Assembly (NCBI GenBank): GCA_945957335.1
Contig: CAMFLJ010000078.1
Coordinates: forward strand, 1-13,212
Origin: an uncultured Actinomycetes bacterium
GTDB taxonomy: Bacteria > Actinomycetota > Acidimicrobiia > Acidimicrobiales > Acidimicrobilacustridaceae
Direction: 5' to 3'
Length of the DNA stretch: 13,212 bases
A model generated the notes under the pieces. The model ran no database searches. It was not told the DNA's origin and was given only the letters and a program-made list of their open reading frames with translations. Both the position numbers and the translations under genes were made by a program. Each line of letters opens with the position of its first letter. The stretch's first letter is position 1. Shown in pieces: positions 1-6,738 of the stretch.

Positions 1-44
1 CACAATCCTCTTCGTCGGCAGCGTCAGATGTGTATAAGAGACAG
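1..44 (+). other. Illumina Nextera adapter and partial i5 index (non-genomic)
   Basis: Bases 12-44 match the 33-nt Nextera read-1 oligo as I remember it, and bases 26-44 are its 19-bp transposase mosaic end. Bases 1-3 (CAC) fit the end of the P5 oligo. Bases 4-11 (AATCCTCT) differ at one position from i5 index S503 (TATCCTCT). Genomic sequence therefore starts at base 45. Reading through the adapter yields the spurious N-terminal peptides MCIRDS (frame of base 28) and MYKRQ (frame of base 30), a known contamination signature in protein databases. Confidence 0.97.
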
Positions 45-45
45 C

Positions 46-1215
46 CTCCAGACCATCAACGACTCGAGCCTCGCGGTCGAGCGCTTCGTGTCGTTCGAGC
101 CCGACCTGCTCGTGCTCGACCTCCACATGCCGACCCCGGACGGCTTCGAGGTGATGGCCCAGATCGAGCCGCTCGTCGCCGCCGACAGCTACGTGCCGAT
201 CCTGGTGCTCACCGCCGACATCACCGAGTCGACCCGTGAGCGCGCCCTCGCCGTCGGCGCCCGCGACTTCCTCACCAAGCCGTTCCGCTACACCGAGCTG
301 CTCCTGCGCATCAACAACCTGCTCGAGACCCGCGCCCTGCACTCCCAGCTGCGCCGCGACAAGGCGATCCTCGAGGCCCGCATGCGCGAGCAGCAGGCCA
401 ACGACCAGGCCCGGGCCGAGCGCCGCCGCTCGGCCAGCCGTCGCATCGAGGCGGTCCTGGCGAGCGACCGCAACGGCACCAGCGGCGACTCCGGCATCGG
501 CCTGCAGATGGTGTACCAGCCCATCCTCGACCTGAGGACCGGCGAGGTGCTGGGCGCCGAGGCCCTCGCCCGCTTCGGCACCGAGCCGCAGCGCTCGCCG
601 GCCCAGTGGTTCATGGAGGCCGCCGAGGTCGGGCTCGGCATCCAGCTCGAGCTGGCGGCCCTGCGCCGCGCCGCCGAGGGCCTCCCGCTCCTCCCGCCGA
701 ACGCCTTCCTGTCGGTCAACGCCTCGGCCGAGACCATCCGCTCGCCCGCGATGCTCAGCGCGATCGACGGGCTGCCGACCTCCCGGCTCGTCATCGAGCT
801 CACCGAGCACGAGCGGATCGAGGACTACGACGCCCTCGTCGCGCCGGTGTCCCGGCTGCGCTCGCGTGGTGTGCGCCTCGCGGTCGACGATGCCGGCGCC
901 GGCTTCGCCAGCCTCCAGCACATCCTCAGGCTGTCACCGGACATCATCAAGCTCGACCGGATCTTCATCGAGGACCTGGCCGAGGACCCGGTGAAGCGGG
1001 CCCTCACGACCGCGCTGGTGAGCTTCGCCGGCGACATCGGGGCCACCCTCGTGGCCGAGGGCATCGCCACCGGCCCCGAGCTCGAGGCCCTCCGCTCGAT
1101 CGGCGTGTGCCACGGCCAGGGGCGCTTCCTGGGCGACGCCGCACCCCTCCCCTTCGACCCCGACGGCTTCGCCCACCTCGGTGGCGCTCCCGAGCCCGAC
1201 CGGGTGACAGACTGA
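46..1215 (+). CDS. Response regulator with EAL c-di-GMP phosphodiesterase domain (5' end missing)
   Basis: Predicted cytoplasmic enzyme that hydrolyses cyclic di-GMP under control of a receiver domain. Residues are counted from the Leu codon at base 46. The receiver covers about 1-95 but lacks roughly its first 30-40 residues. The phosphoacceptor is Asp25 in LDLHMP, with Thr56 and Lys78 in LTKPF. A charged helical linker spans about 95-145. The EAL domain covers about 150-375 and keeps the expected metal and catalytic positions: Glu172 (GAEALARF), Asn225 (SVNAS), Glu251 (IELTE), Asp281-Asp282 (VDDAG), Lys302 (IKLDR), Glu338 (VAEG) and Gln358 (GQGRFLG). There is no GGDEF domain, so degradation rather than synthesis is expected. 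The ATG at base 28 lies in adapter sequence, so the true start is off the contig. A 74-nt structured gap separates it from the downstream kinase. Confidence 0.93.
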   Translation, partial: LQTINDSSLAVERFVSFEPDLLVLDLHMPTPDGFEVMAQIEPLVAADSYVPILVLTADITESTRERALAVGARDFLTKPFRYTELLLRINNLLETRALHSQLRRDKAILEARMREQQANDQARAERRRSASRRIEAVLASDRNGTSGDSGIGLQMVYQPILDLRTGEVLGAEALARFGTEPQRSPAQWFMEAAEVGLGIQLELAALRRAAEGLPLLPPNAFLSVNASAETIRSPAMLSAIDGLPTSRLVIELTEHERIEDYDALVAPVSRLRSRGVRLAVDDAGAGFASLQHILRLSPDIIKLDRIFIEDLAEDPVKRALTTALVSFAGDIGATLVAEGIATGPELEALRSIGVCHGQGRFLGDAAPLPFDPDGFAHLGGAPEPDRVTD

Positions 1216-1243
1216 CGCCAGGCGGGGCAGGCCGGAGCCCTCG

Positions 1244-1273
1244 CGCCCCGGCCGTCGACGGCCCCGCGGGGCG
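1244..1273. repeat. Nested inverted repeat between the EAL gene and the kinase
   Basis: GGCCGTCGACGGCC at 1250-1263 is a perfect 14-bp palindrome. It is enclosed by a second pair of arms, CGCCCC at 1244-1249 and GGGGCG at 1268-1273. The whole can fold as a long GC hairpin just upstream of the kinase ribosome binding site. It could attenuate transcription after the EAL gene or be a protein-binding palindrome. There is no T-tract, so a classical intrinsic terminator is not clear. Confidence 0.5.
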
Positions 1274-1277
1274 GACG

Positions 1278-1284
1278 AAGGAGG
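1278..1284 (+). promoter_or_regulatory. Ribosome binding site fixing a TTG start
   Basis: AAGGAGG lies five bases upstream of the TTG at 1290-1292. The reading frame stays open far upstream across the EAL gene, so this site decides the kinase start. The residues that follow (basic stretch, then a hydrophobic helix) look like a genuine membrane protein N-terminus. Confidence 0.8.
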
Positions 1285-1289
1285 GCCGG

Positions 1290-3064
1290 TTGGCCACGAC
1301 GGTGCGCAGACCTCGCCGGGCGCGGGTCCGCTCGCGCCTCGTCGCGCTGGTCCTGCTCGTCGTCGTGCCGCTCGCCGCGCTCACCGTCGTCAACCTCTTC
1401 TACGACCGCGACGCCGCCGCGAAGCGCACCTACGCCCGCACCTCCGAGATCGTGTCGACCGGCACCGGTGTCATCGAGGCTCTCGTCGGACAGACCGACC
1501 TCCTGCTGATGACGATCTCGCGCACAACCAACCCGGTCGGCGAGTCGTGCACCAGCGACCTCGGCGCCGCCCTCGACCCGGGCAACATCTACCGCAACCT
1601 CTACGCCGTCGACCGCACGGGCCGGGTGGTCTGCACCGCCCTGCGGACCCCGCAGGTCGAGTACGTGTCGGGCACCGAGTGGTTCAAGCGGGCCGTGGAG
1701 CGCCAGGACGTCACCGTCACCGCCCCCGCGGTCGGGCTGACCTCCGGTGACCCGGTGATGATCGTGTCGCACCCGCAGGACGGCCCGGTCGAGCCCGACG
1801 AGGTGGCCCCCGGCGAACCGGTGGCCACCGGCGTGCTCGCCGCGTCGCTCGACCTGCAGACCCTCGTGGCCTTCACCCGGACCCTCGACCTCCCCCCGGA
1901 CTCCGTCGTACAGGTGCTCGACGCCCAGGGGCGAGTCCTCGCCCGCACCGACGACATCGAGCAGTACCTCCTCACCGAGGCCCCCCTCTTCCCCCGCCTC
2001 GAGGGCGCGCCCTCCGGCGACCTGGAGGGCCAGGGCGTCGACGGCGTCGACCGGCTCTACAGCTACGAGCGGATCGAGGTCGGGGGCCAGACCCTCTACG
2101 TGATGGCCGGCATCGCTCGGGGCGAGGCCTACTCGGACGCGAACGTCCGCCTCCTCTGGTCACTCGGGATCCTGGCCCTGCTCGGCGTGGCCGCGTCGGT
2201 CCTCGCCCTGATGGCCGGGCGGTCGCTCCTCGCCGCGCCGATCGACCGCCTGCGCGCCGCCATGGCCGACTTCCGCGGCGGTGACATCGGCCGGCGGGCC
2301 GGCGACATCGGCGGCCCGGTCGAGATCGAGGAGCTCGGCACCTCCTTCGACGAGATGGCCGACGAGATCCAGGCCCGCTTCGAGAACCAGCAGCGCCTGG
2401 TCGACCAGTTGGAGGAGGCGAGCGAGGCCGAGCGCCAGAGCATCTCCGCCGGCATCCACGACGAGACGCTCCAGAACCTCACGGCCATCGGCGTCCGCCT
2501 CCAGCTGCTGCGCCGCTGGATCGACGACGACGCGCGCCGGGCCGACGTCGACGACATGCGCGACCTGCTCCAGGAGACCAACGACCAGCTCCGGGGCCTC
2601 CTCTACGACCTCCGTCCGCCTGAGTTCGACCGCATCGGGCTGCTCGCCACGCTCCGCGAGACGCTCGAGGTGCGCTACACCGACGTCCTCGACGACTGGT
2701 CCGTCGGCGGCGAGCTCGACCCGTCGGTGCCCGAGTCGGTGCAGATCCTCCTCTACCGGGTCGCCATGCAGGCCCTCGCCAACGTGCGCGAGCACGCCGG
2801 GCCCACCGGGTCGACATCACCGTCGCCAGCGACGCGCAGCGCGTCACGATGGACGTCACCGACGACGGGCAGGGGTTCGACGTGGACGTGGTCGAGCGCG
2901 ACGACCGACCCGGCCACATCGGCCTGCGGGTGATGCGCGACAGGGCCCAGGCGCTGGGCGGCCAGGTCACGGTCCTGTCGGCGCCCGGTGAGGGCACGAC
3001 CGTGCGCGTCGAGGTGCCTCTCCGACCGACCGGCGGCCCCGCGGCCGACGTGCCGGCCCCCTAG
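1290..3064 (+). CDS. NarL-type membrane sensor histidine kinase, apparent frameshift near 2799-2803
   Basis: Predicted inner-membrane sensor kinase that phosphorylates a LuxR/NarL regulator. The TTG start follows AAGGAGG. Layout: TM1 about residues 17-37; an extracytoplasmic sensor region about 40-285 that resembles a Cache fold; TM2 about 288-311; HAMP about 312-365; a HisKA_3 dimerisation helix with phosphoacceptor His390 in AGIHDETLQNL; and an HATPase domain with N-box Asn498 (ALANVREHA). The original frame then fails and would end at 2933 after 547 residues without the ATP-lid motifs. Those motifs, DDGQGFD and GHIGLRV, lie in another frame that ends in TAG at 3062-3064. One missing G in the G-run at 2799-2801 would restore HAGAHRVDI, typical of this family. 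Sequencing error is more likely than a pseudogene. The convergent regulator at 3061-3750 is the probable partner. Confidence 0.85.
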
Positions 3065-3750
3065 GGCGTGGCGTCGAGCGTGACGATGCCGGCCCGGGCG
3101 GCGATGGCGACGGCCTCGAGCTTCGAGTGGGCACCGAGCTTGGCCAGGATGTTGCGCACGTGGCTGCGGGCCGTGTGCTTCGAGATGTAGAGGCGCTCGG
3201 CCAGCGCGTCGGTGGTGACGCCCTCGGCCAGCAGCTGCAGCACCTCGAGCTCACGGGCGGTCAGGTCGCCGCCGACGGGTGCGGTGTCGCCGCGGAGGTG
3301 GCGGACGAGCTTCGAGAGGTCCTCGGCCGAGAAGACCGGCTCACCGGCGCGGGCCCGGCGCACGGCGTCGACGACCGTGTCGATGTCGGCCGTCTTGTGC
3401 ACGAACCCCGCGCACCCGGCGTCGATCGCCCGGGTGAGGGTGGCGTCGTCGCCGAAGCCGGTGAGCATCACGACGGCCACCCCGGGCACGGCGGCGCGGA
3501 CGTCGAGGGTGGCCTGGCTGCCGTCGCGGTCGGGCAGCCGGAAGTCCATGAGGACCACGTCGGGCAGGGTCTCCTCCGCGCGCGCCACGGCGTCGGCCGC
3601 CGTGCCGGCCATGGCGACGACCTCGATGTCGGGCTCGCTCTCGAGGGCCGCCCGGACGCCCTCGGCCATCATCTGGTGATCGTCGACGATCAGGACCCTG
3701 ATCACGTTCACATCGCCGGTGTCGACCACGTCACCATCCGTTCGTCGCAT
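3061..3750 (-). CDS. LuxR/NarL-family response regulator
   Basis: DNA-binding response regulator of 229 residues. The receiver (about 17-135) has acidic residues Asp23-Asp24 (VDDH), phosphoacceptor Asp69 (LMDFRLPD), Thr97 and Lys119. The LuxR-type helix-turn-helix (about 162-222) begins LTARELEVLQLLAEG and contains the recognition region SKHTARSHVRNILAKLG. I chose the ATG at 3750, but no strong ribosome binding site precedes it. The GTG at 3711 would remove 13 residues ahead of the receiver and is also plausible. It converges on the HisKA_3 kinase, the kinase class that normally pairs with NarL regulators, and the two stop codons overlap by two bases. It also follows the Usp gene on the same strand after 85 nt, so read-through from that operon is possible. 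Pairing with the kinase is inferred. Confidence 0.92.
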   Translation of the reverse strand: MRRTDGDVVDTGDVNVIRVLIVDDHQMMAEGVRAALESEPDIEVVAMAGTAADAVARAEETLPDVVLMDFRLPDRDGSQATLDVRAAVPGVAVVMLTGFGDDATLTRAIDAGCAGFVHKTADIDTVVDAVRRARAGEPVFSAEDLSKLVRHLRGDTAPVGGDLTARELEVLQLLAEGVTTDALAERLYISKHTARSHVRNILAKLGAHSKLEAVAIAARAGIVTLDATP

Positions 3751-3835
3751 GAGCTCGCCGTCGAAGCGTCTCGGGCCGACGTACGGTCCGGTCCCGTGGG
3801 CGACGTTAGTTCCGTGGCCTACCCCGGGGGGCACA

Positions 3836-4627
3836 TCACGACGCCGGCGGGAACACCACGGCGCGTTGGCAGGTGGCCACCACCTCGGCCGCGAACGGGC
3901 CGAGCAGGGTGTGCTCGTCGCCACCCGTGCCGCCGAGCATGACCACGCCGTCGGAGTCGTCGCCGGCGATGGCGGCGAGCGCCGCGGCCGGGCGCTCGGT
4001 CTCGATCACGTCGAGGCGCACGTCCGGCGTGACCGCCTGGACCCGGGCCAGGAGCTCGCGGGCGGCGTCGAGCGCCAGGGCGGTGCGGCCCGGACCGGCG
4101 TCGGGTGCCACCGACGCCACGAGGTGCACCCCGACCCGGAACGTGAGCGACCACGACGCGGCGAGGGCGGCGGCGGCCTCACCGCCGACCTCGGGCTCGA
4201 CCGGCACGTAGAGCGTGGCGAACGGGAGCCCGCGGCTCACGTCGGCCTCGGGCCCCACGACCACGACGGGGCACGGCGCCTCCCGGAGCACCCGCTCCGG
4301 GAGCAGGGTGAGCGACGGCCGGCGCTTCAGCAGGCCGCCCTGGCGGTGGCGCTGGGTGACGCAGATGATCGGGTCGTCACGGTGCGCCGCGGCGCGGAGG
4401 AGCGCAGCGTCGATGTCGATGCCCAGGTCGACCCAGAAGTCGGCGTCGCTCCCGCTCCGCTGCATCGCCTGCGACTTGAGGATCGCCTCGATGTCGGGGT
4501 CGTTCGAGTCGTTGGTGGTGACGATCACGACCTTCGCCCCGCACCGCCAGGCCAGGTCCGCGCCGGGCGCGAGGACGGCCCGGTGCTCGAGGACCCCGTC
4601 GAACGGCACGATCACGTGGCGGTACAT
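3836..4627 (-). CDS. Tandem-domain universal stress protein, degenerate ATP sites
   Basis: Cytoplasmic protein of 263 residues with two Usp folds (about 1-127 and 134-263). Repeat 1 opens with MYRHVIVPFDG and closes with APCPVVVVG, the usual first and last strands. The nucleotide loop normally reads G-x2-G-x9-G-S/T. In repeat 1 it is replaced by a basic stretch around 93-110 (QRHRQGGLLKRRPS). In repeat 2 the loop GGTGGDEHTLLGPF (232-245) is about two residues short and has Pro in place of Ser. ATP binding is therefore doubtful, and a sensing or scaffolding role is possible. Its ATG lies 9 nt after the stop of the heme membrane protein, so it is probably the last gene of that operon. Function is inferred from the family only. 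Confidence 0.85.
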   Translation of the reverse strand: MYRHVIVPFDGVLEHRAVLAPGADLAWRCGAKVVIVTTNDSNDPDIEAILKSQAMQRSGSDADFWVDLGIDIDAALLRAAAHRDDPIICVTQRHRQGGLLKRRPSLTLLPERVLREAPCPVVVVGPEADVSRGLPFATLYVPVEPEVGGEAAAALAASWSLTFRVGVHLVASVAPDAGPGRTALALDAARELLARVQAVTPDVRLDVIETERPAAALAAIAGDDSDGVVMLGGTGGDEHTLLGPFAAEVVATCQRAVVFPPAS

Positions 4628-4636
4628 GCGCCCCCA

Positions 4637-5293
4637 TCATGACGCAGCCGACGCGCTCCCCTGCTCCTCCGCCGTCGGCGTGGGTGCCGTGGACGACGCC
4701 GGCGGACGACGCCCACCCCCCGACTGCTTCACGCTGGCGGCGCGGCCCGGGCCGATCAGCCGGTACATCGTGAAGAACACCACGGCCCCGACCGTGGCGA
4801 CGATGGCGATGCGCAGCACCGGGTTGTGGCGATCGGTGCCGGACAGCAACAGGTGCACCGTGGCCATCGCGTACATCGCGTAGGAGGTGAGGTGGACGCC
4901 CCGCCAGAACCGCTGCGGGAGCTTGTTCTTCACCAGCGAGGTGATCTCCACGGCGAGGAGCAGGTAGAAGGCGACGATGCCCCAGGCCACGGCCACGGGC
5001 TTCCAGCTCGACGCCATCGGCACCAGCAGCTCGCGCACCGTGAAGCCGGCCCACGGGTCGAACCAGAGACCCACGAGGTGCACCAGCACGAAGACCACGG
5101 TGAGCGCGCCGAGGAAGCGGTGGACGTCGAGCAGCCACGGGGCCGGCGGCTTGCGGCCGAGGGCCCGCGTCGAGAGCGCGAGGCCCCACAGGACGGCGAG
5201 GGCCGACAGCCCCCACGCCACGATCCCCGACGAGCGCGAGACGTACCACCACACCTTGGTGGCGGCGAACAGGACACCGACGACGGCCGTCAC
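4637..5293 (-). CDS. Ferric-reductase-like heme b transmembrane protein
   Basis: Integral membrane protein of 218 residues with about six helices, resembling the ferric-reductase-like/YedZ(MsrQ) superfamily that carries electrons across the membrane through b hemes. Four histidines sit in two helices with heme-ligand spacing: His58 and His72 (VHRFLGALTVVFVLVH), and His134 and His147 (VHLTSYAMYAMATVH). Two stacked hemes are expected. No FAD/NAD(P)H domain follows; the C-terminus (about 183-218) is a polar Ser/Pro tail. I chose the GTG at 5293 because it overlaps the ApbE stop as GTGA and has GGAGGAGG four bases upstream, indicating translational coupling. No MsrP-type molybdopterin gene is nearby, so MsrQ function is not supported. 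Pairing with ApbE points instead to a flavoprotein electron acceptor or donor. Confidence 0.85.
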   Translation of the reverse strand: MTAVVGVLFAATKVWWYVSRSSGIVAWGLSALAVLWGLALSTRALGRKPPAPWLLDVHRFLGALTVVFVLVHLVGLWFDPWAGFTVRELLVPMASSWKPVAVAWGIVAFYLLLAVEITSLVKNKLPQRFWRGVHLTSYAMYAMATVHLLLSGTDRHNPVLRIAIVATVGAVVFFTMYRLIGPGRAASVKQSGGGRRPPASSTAPTPTAEEQGSASAAS

Positions 5294-6234
5294 GAGGCCT
5301 CCTCCACGAGGAACGACTCGACGGGGCCCGCCCGGGTCACCGAGCCGTCGTCGGCGACGAGCAGGGCGCACATGCCCGCCGCCTCGATCAGGCGGGCGCC
5401 GCGGTGGGCGCCGGCGATCAGCGCCGCCTTGGCGTGGACCTCGCCCCAGGCGGCGGCCCCCGACACGACGGTGACGGCGCACAGCCCCGCAGAGGCGGGC
5501 CGACCGGTGGAGGGGTCGATCAGGTGGTGGGCGGCACCCGTGCCGGTGGCCCAGCGGCGGCGGGCGCTCGAACTCGTGGTGACGGCGCCACCGGCGAGGC
5601 GCAGCATGGCCAGGTCGGCGCCCGGCTCCAACGGGTCGTCGACGGCGATCACCCAGTCGTCACCGCCCCCCACGGTGAGGCCGCCCACGCGGACGTCGCC
5701 GCCCAGGTCGACGCACACCCCGACCGCGCCGGCCTCCAGGAGCTCGTCGGCCACGAGGTCGGCGCAGCGGCCCTTGCCGATGCCTCCCAGGTCGATGTGG
5801 CACCCCTCGGGGAGCACGACCAGCCCGATGCGCTCGTCGACCTCGATGGCGCCGGGGCCGGGCACGGGCACCGGCGGTGACTCGGGCGCCGCGGGCCCGG
5901 TGGCGAGGTCGTCGAAGGTGCGGTCGTAGCCGCTGGCCACGAGCGCGTCGAGCACCGTGGGGTCGAAGAGCCCGTCGGTGACGCGCCACGCCTCGATCGC
6001 CATGGCCACGAGGGTGGCGGTCTCGGGGCTGGTGAACACCGGAGAGCCGGCGTGCGCGTTCAGGGCGCTGAGCTCGCTGTCGGCGCGGAAGCGGCTCCAG
6101 CGGCCCTCGAGCTCGGCCAGCCGAGCGACGGCCATGTCGACGAGCGCGGGCCCGGAGGCGTCGTCGTCGGCGACGACGACCCGCACCAGGCAGTCACTGC
6201 CCAGCGCGCGGAACCGGCGGAGGTGCTCCTGCAC
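5290..6234 (-). CDS. ApbE-like FAD:protein FMN transferase
   Basis: ApbE-family enzyme (314 residues) that transfers FMN from FAD onto Thr/Ser of target flavoproteins in a Mg-dependent reaction. Recognisable segments in order: FRALGSD (8-14), WSRFRADSELSALN (46-59), TDGLFDPTV (86-94), DLGGIGKGRCAD (148-159), VDLGGDVRVGG (175-185), TTSSSARRRW (219-228) and HHLIDPSTGRPA (236-247). The late metal site is usually ADALATA. Here it reads GEVHAKA (264-270), so Asp is Glu and Thr is Lys; from memory this occurs in actinobacterial relatives. No signal peptide or lipobox is visible, so it probably acts in the cytoplasm. The start is a GTG at 6234 with no strong ribosome binding site. The stop overlaps the heme protein start by 4 nt. 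No FMN-binding-domain target is encoded in the window. Confidence 0.9.
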   Translation of the reverse strand: MQEHLRRFRALGSDCLVRVVVADDDASGPALVDMAVARLAELEGRWSRFRADSELSALNAHAGSPVFTSPETATLVAMAIEAWRVTDGLFDPTVLDALVASGYDRTFDDLATGPAAPESPPVPVPGPGAIEVDERIGLVVLPEGCHIDLGGIGKGRCADLVADELLEAGAVGVCVDLGGDVRVGGLTVGGGDDWVIAVDDPLEPGADLAMLRLAGGAVTTSSSARRRWATGTGAAHHLIDPSTGRPASAGLCAVTVVSGAAAWGEVHAKAALIAGAHRGARLIEAAGMCALLVADDGSVTRAGPVESFLVEEAS

Positions 6235-6255
6235 GACGCAAGCTTCGCGCCGGGC

Positions 6256-6738
6256 TCAGCTGGCCTTGGTCTTCGCGACCGGTGCGGCCGTCGTGGGGGT
6301 CGGGGCCGGTGCGGCCGCCGGGGCCGGCGCCGACGACGAGCCGGCCCCCGAGGAGGCGGTGGCCCCGCCGGACGAGCTGCTGCCCGACGACGTGGAGCCG
6401 CCCGAGCTGCGACGGCTCCCGCCCGTCGACTGCACGGTGGCGGGGTCGCTGCCCGCGGGCACCGGCACGTAGATCTTGTTGACCACGATCGTGGTGGGCG
6501 GTGGGGCGGCCGTCGTCGTGGTGGTGGGCGCCGTGTCGGCCGAGCTCGTGACGTCGAGCTGGACGGTGTCGGACTTCGTCGGCTGGCTCATCGCCAGGGC
6601 GGTGACGATGGCGCACGCGGCACCGATGCTCAGGCCCGCGGTGAGCACCCGGCTGGCCGGGGCGACGGTGCCCTTGCGGGGCTTGGTCGAGCGCGGCGTG
6701 CGGGCCGCGCCGGCCTCGGGGGTGGAGGCGTCAGTCAT
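6256..6738 (-). CDS. Membrane-anchored Thr/Ser/Pro-rich protein, paralogue of its upstream neighbour
   Basis: Unrecognised protein of 160 residues. A basic cytoplasmic N-terminus (1-30) precedes one hydrophobic helix (about 31-50), then an outside segment: QLDVTSSAD, a Thr/Pro linker (71-83), a short hydrophobic stretch TIVVNKIYVPVP (83-94), and Ser/Gly- then Ala/Pro-rich low complexity to the end. The core at 59-94 matches residues 40-73 of the gene just upstream (QLD..S.AD..PTT.TT.AP...I.VPVP), so the two look like tandem duplicates. Its ATG overlaps the upstream stop by 8 nt (ATGACTGA), and ApbE starts 21 nt downstream, which places it in the ApbE/heme operon. The Ser/Gly region holds GGAT, but without the Asp of an ApbE target. 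Function is unknown. Confidence 0.75.
   Translation of the reverse strand: MTDASTPEAGAARTPRSTKPRKGTVAPASRVLTAGLSIGAACAIVTALAMSQPTKSDTVQLDVTSSADTAPTTTTTAAPPPTTIVVNKIYVPVPAGSDPATVQSTGGSRRSSGGSTSSGSSSSGGATASSGAGSSSAPAPAAAPAPTPTTAAPVAKTKAS

Noticed and set aside
26..44. Tn5-type mosaic end, suggesting a transposon or insertion site
   Set aside because: It is the mosaic end inside the Nextera adapter at the very edge of the contig, preceded by primer and index sequence; it is a library artefact.
606..1289. Upstream extension of the kinase reading frame
   Set aside because: It overlaps the EAL gene in another frame and reads as Arg/Pro/Gly-rich shadow sequence; AAGGAGG before TTG at 1290 gives a clear start.
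2796..2812. Programmed ribosomal frameshift in the kinase
   Set aside because: No slippery heptamer, stalling codon or downstream structure of a known type is evident, and a lost G in a G-run explains the shift more simply.
3127..3942. Plus-strand open frame opposite the LuxR regulator
   Set aside because: It is antisense to a regulator with complete receiver and helix-turn-helix motifs, and shows only His/Gly/Val-rich shadow sequence.
6340..6370. GGAT in the Ser/Gly region as an ApbE flavinylation site
   Set aside because: The motif needs Asp three residues before Ser/Thr-Gly-Ala-Thr; here the preceding residues are only Ser and Gly in low-complexity sequence.
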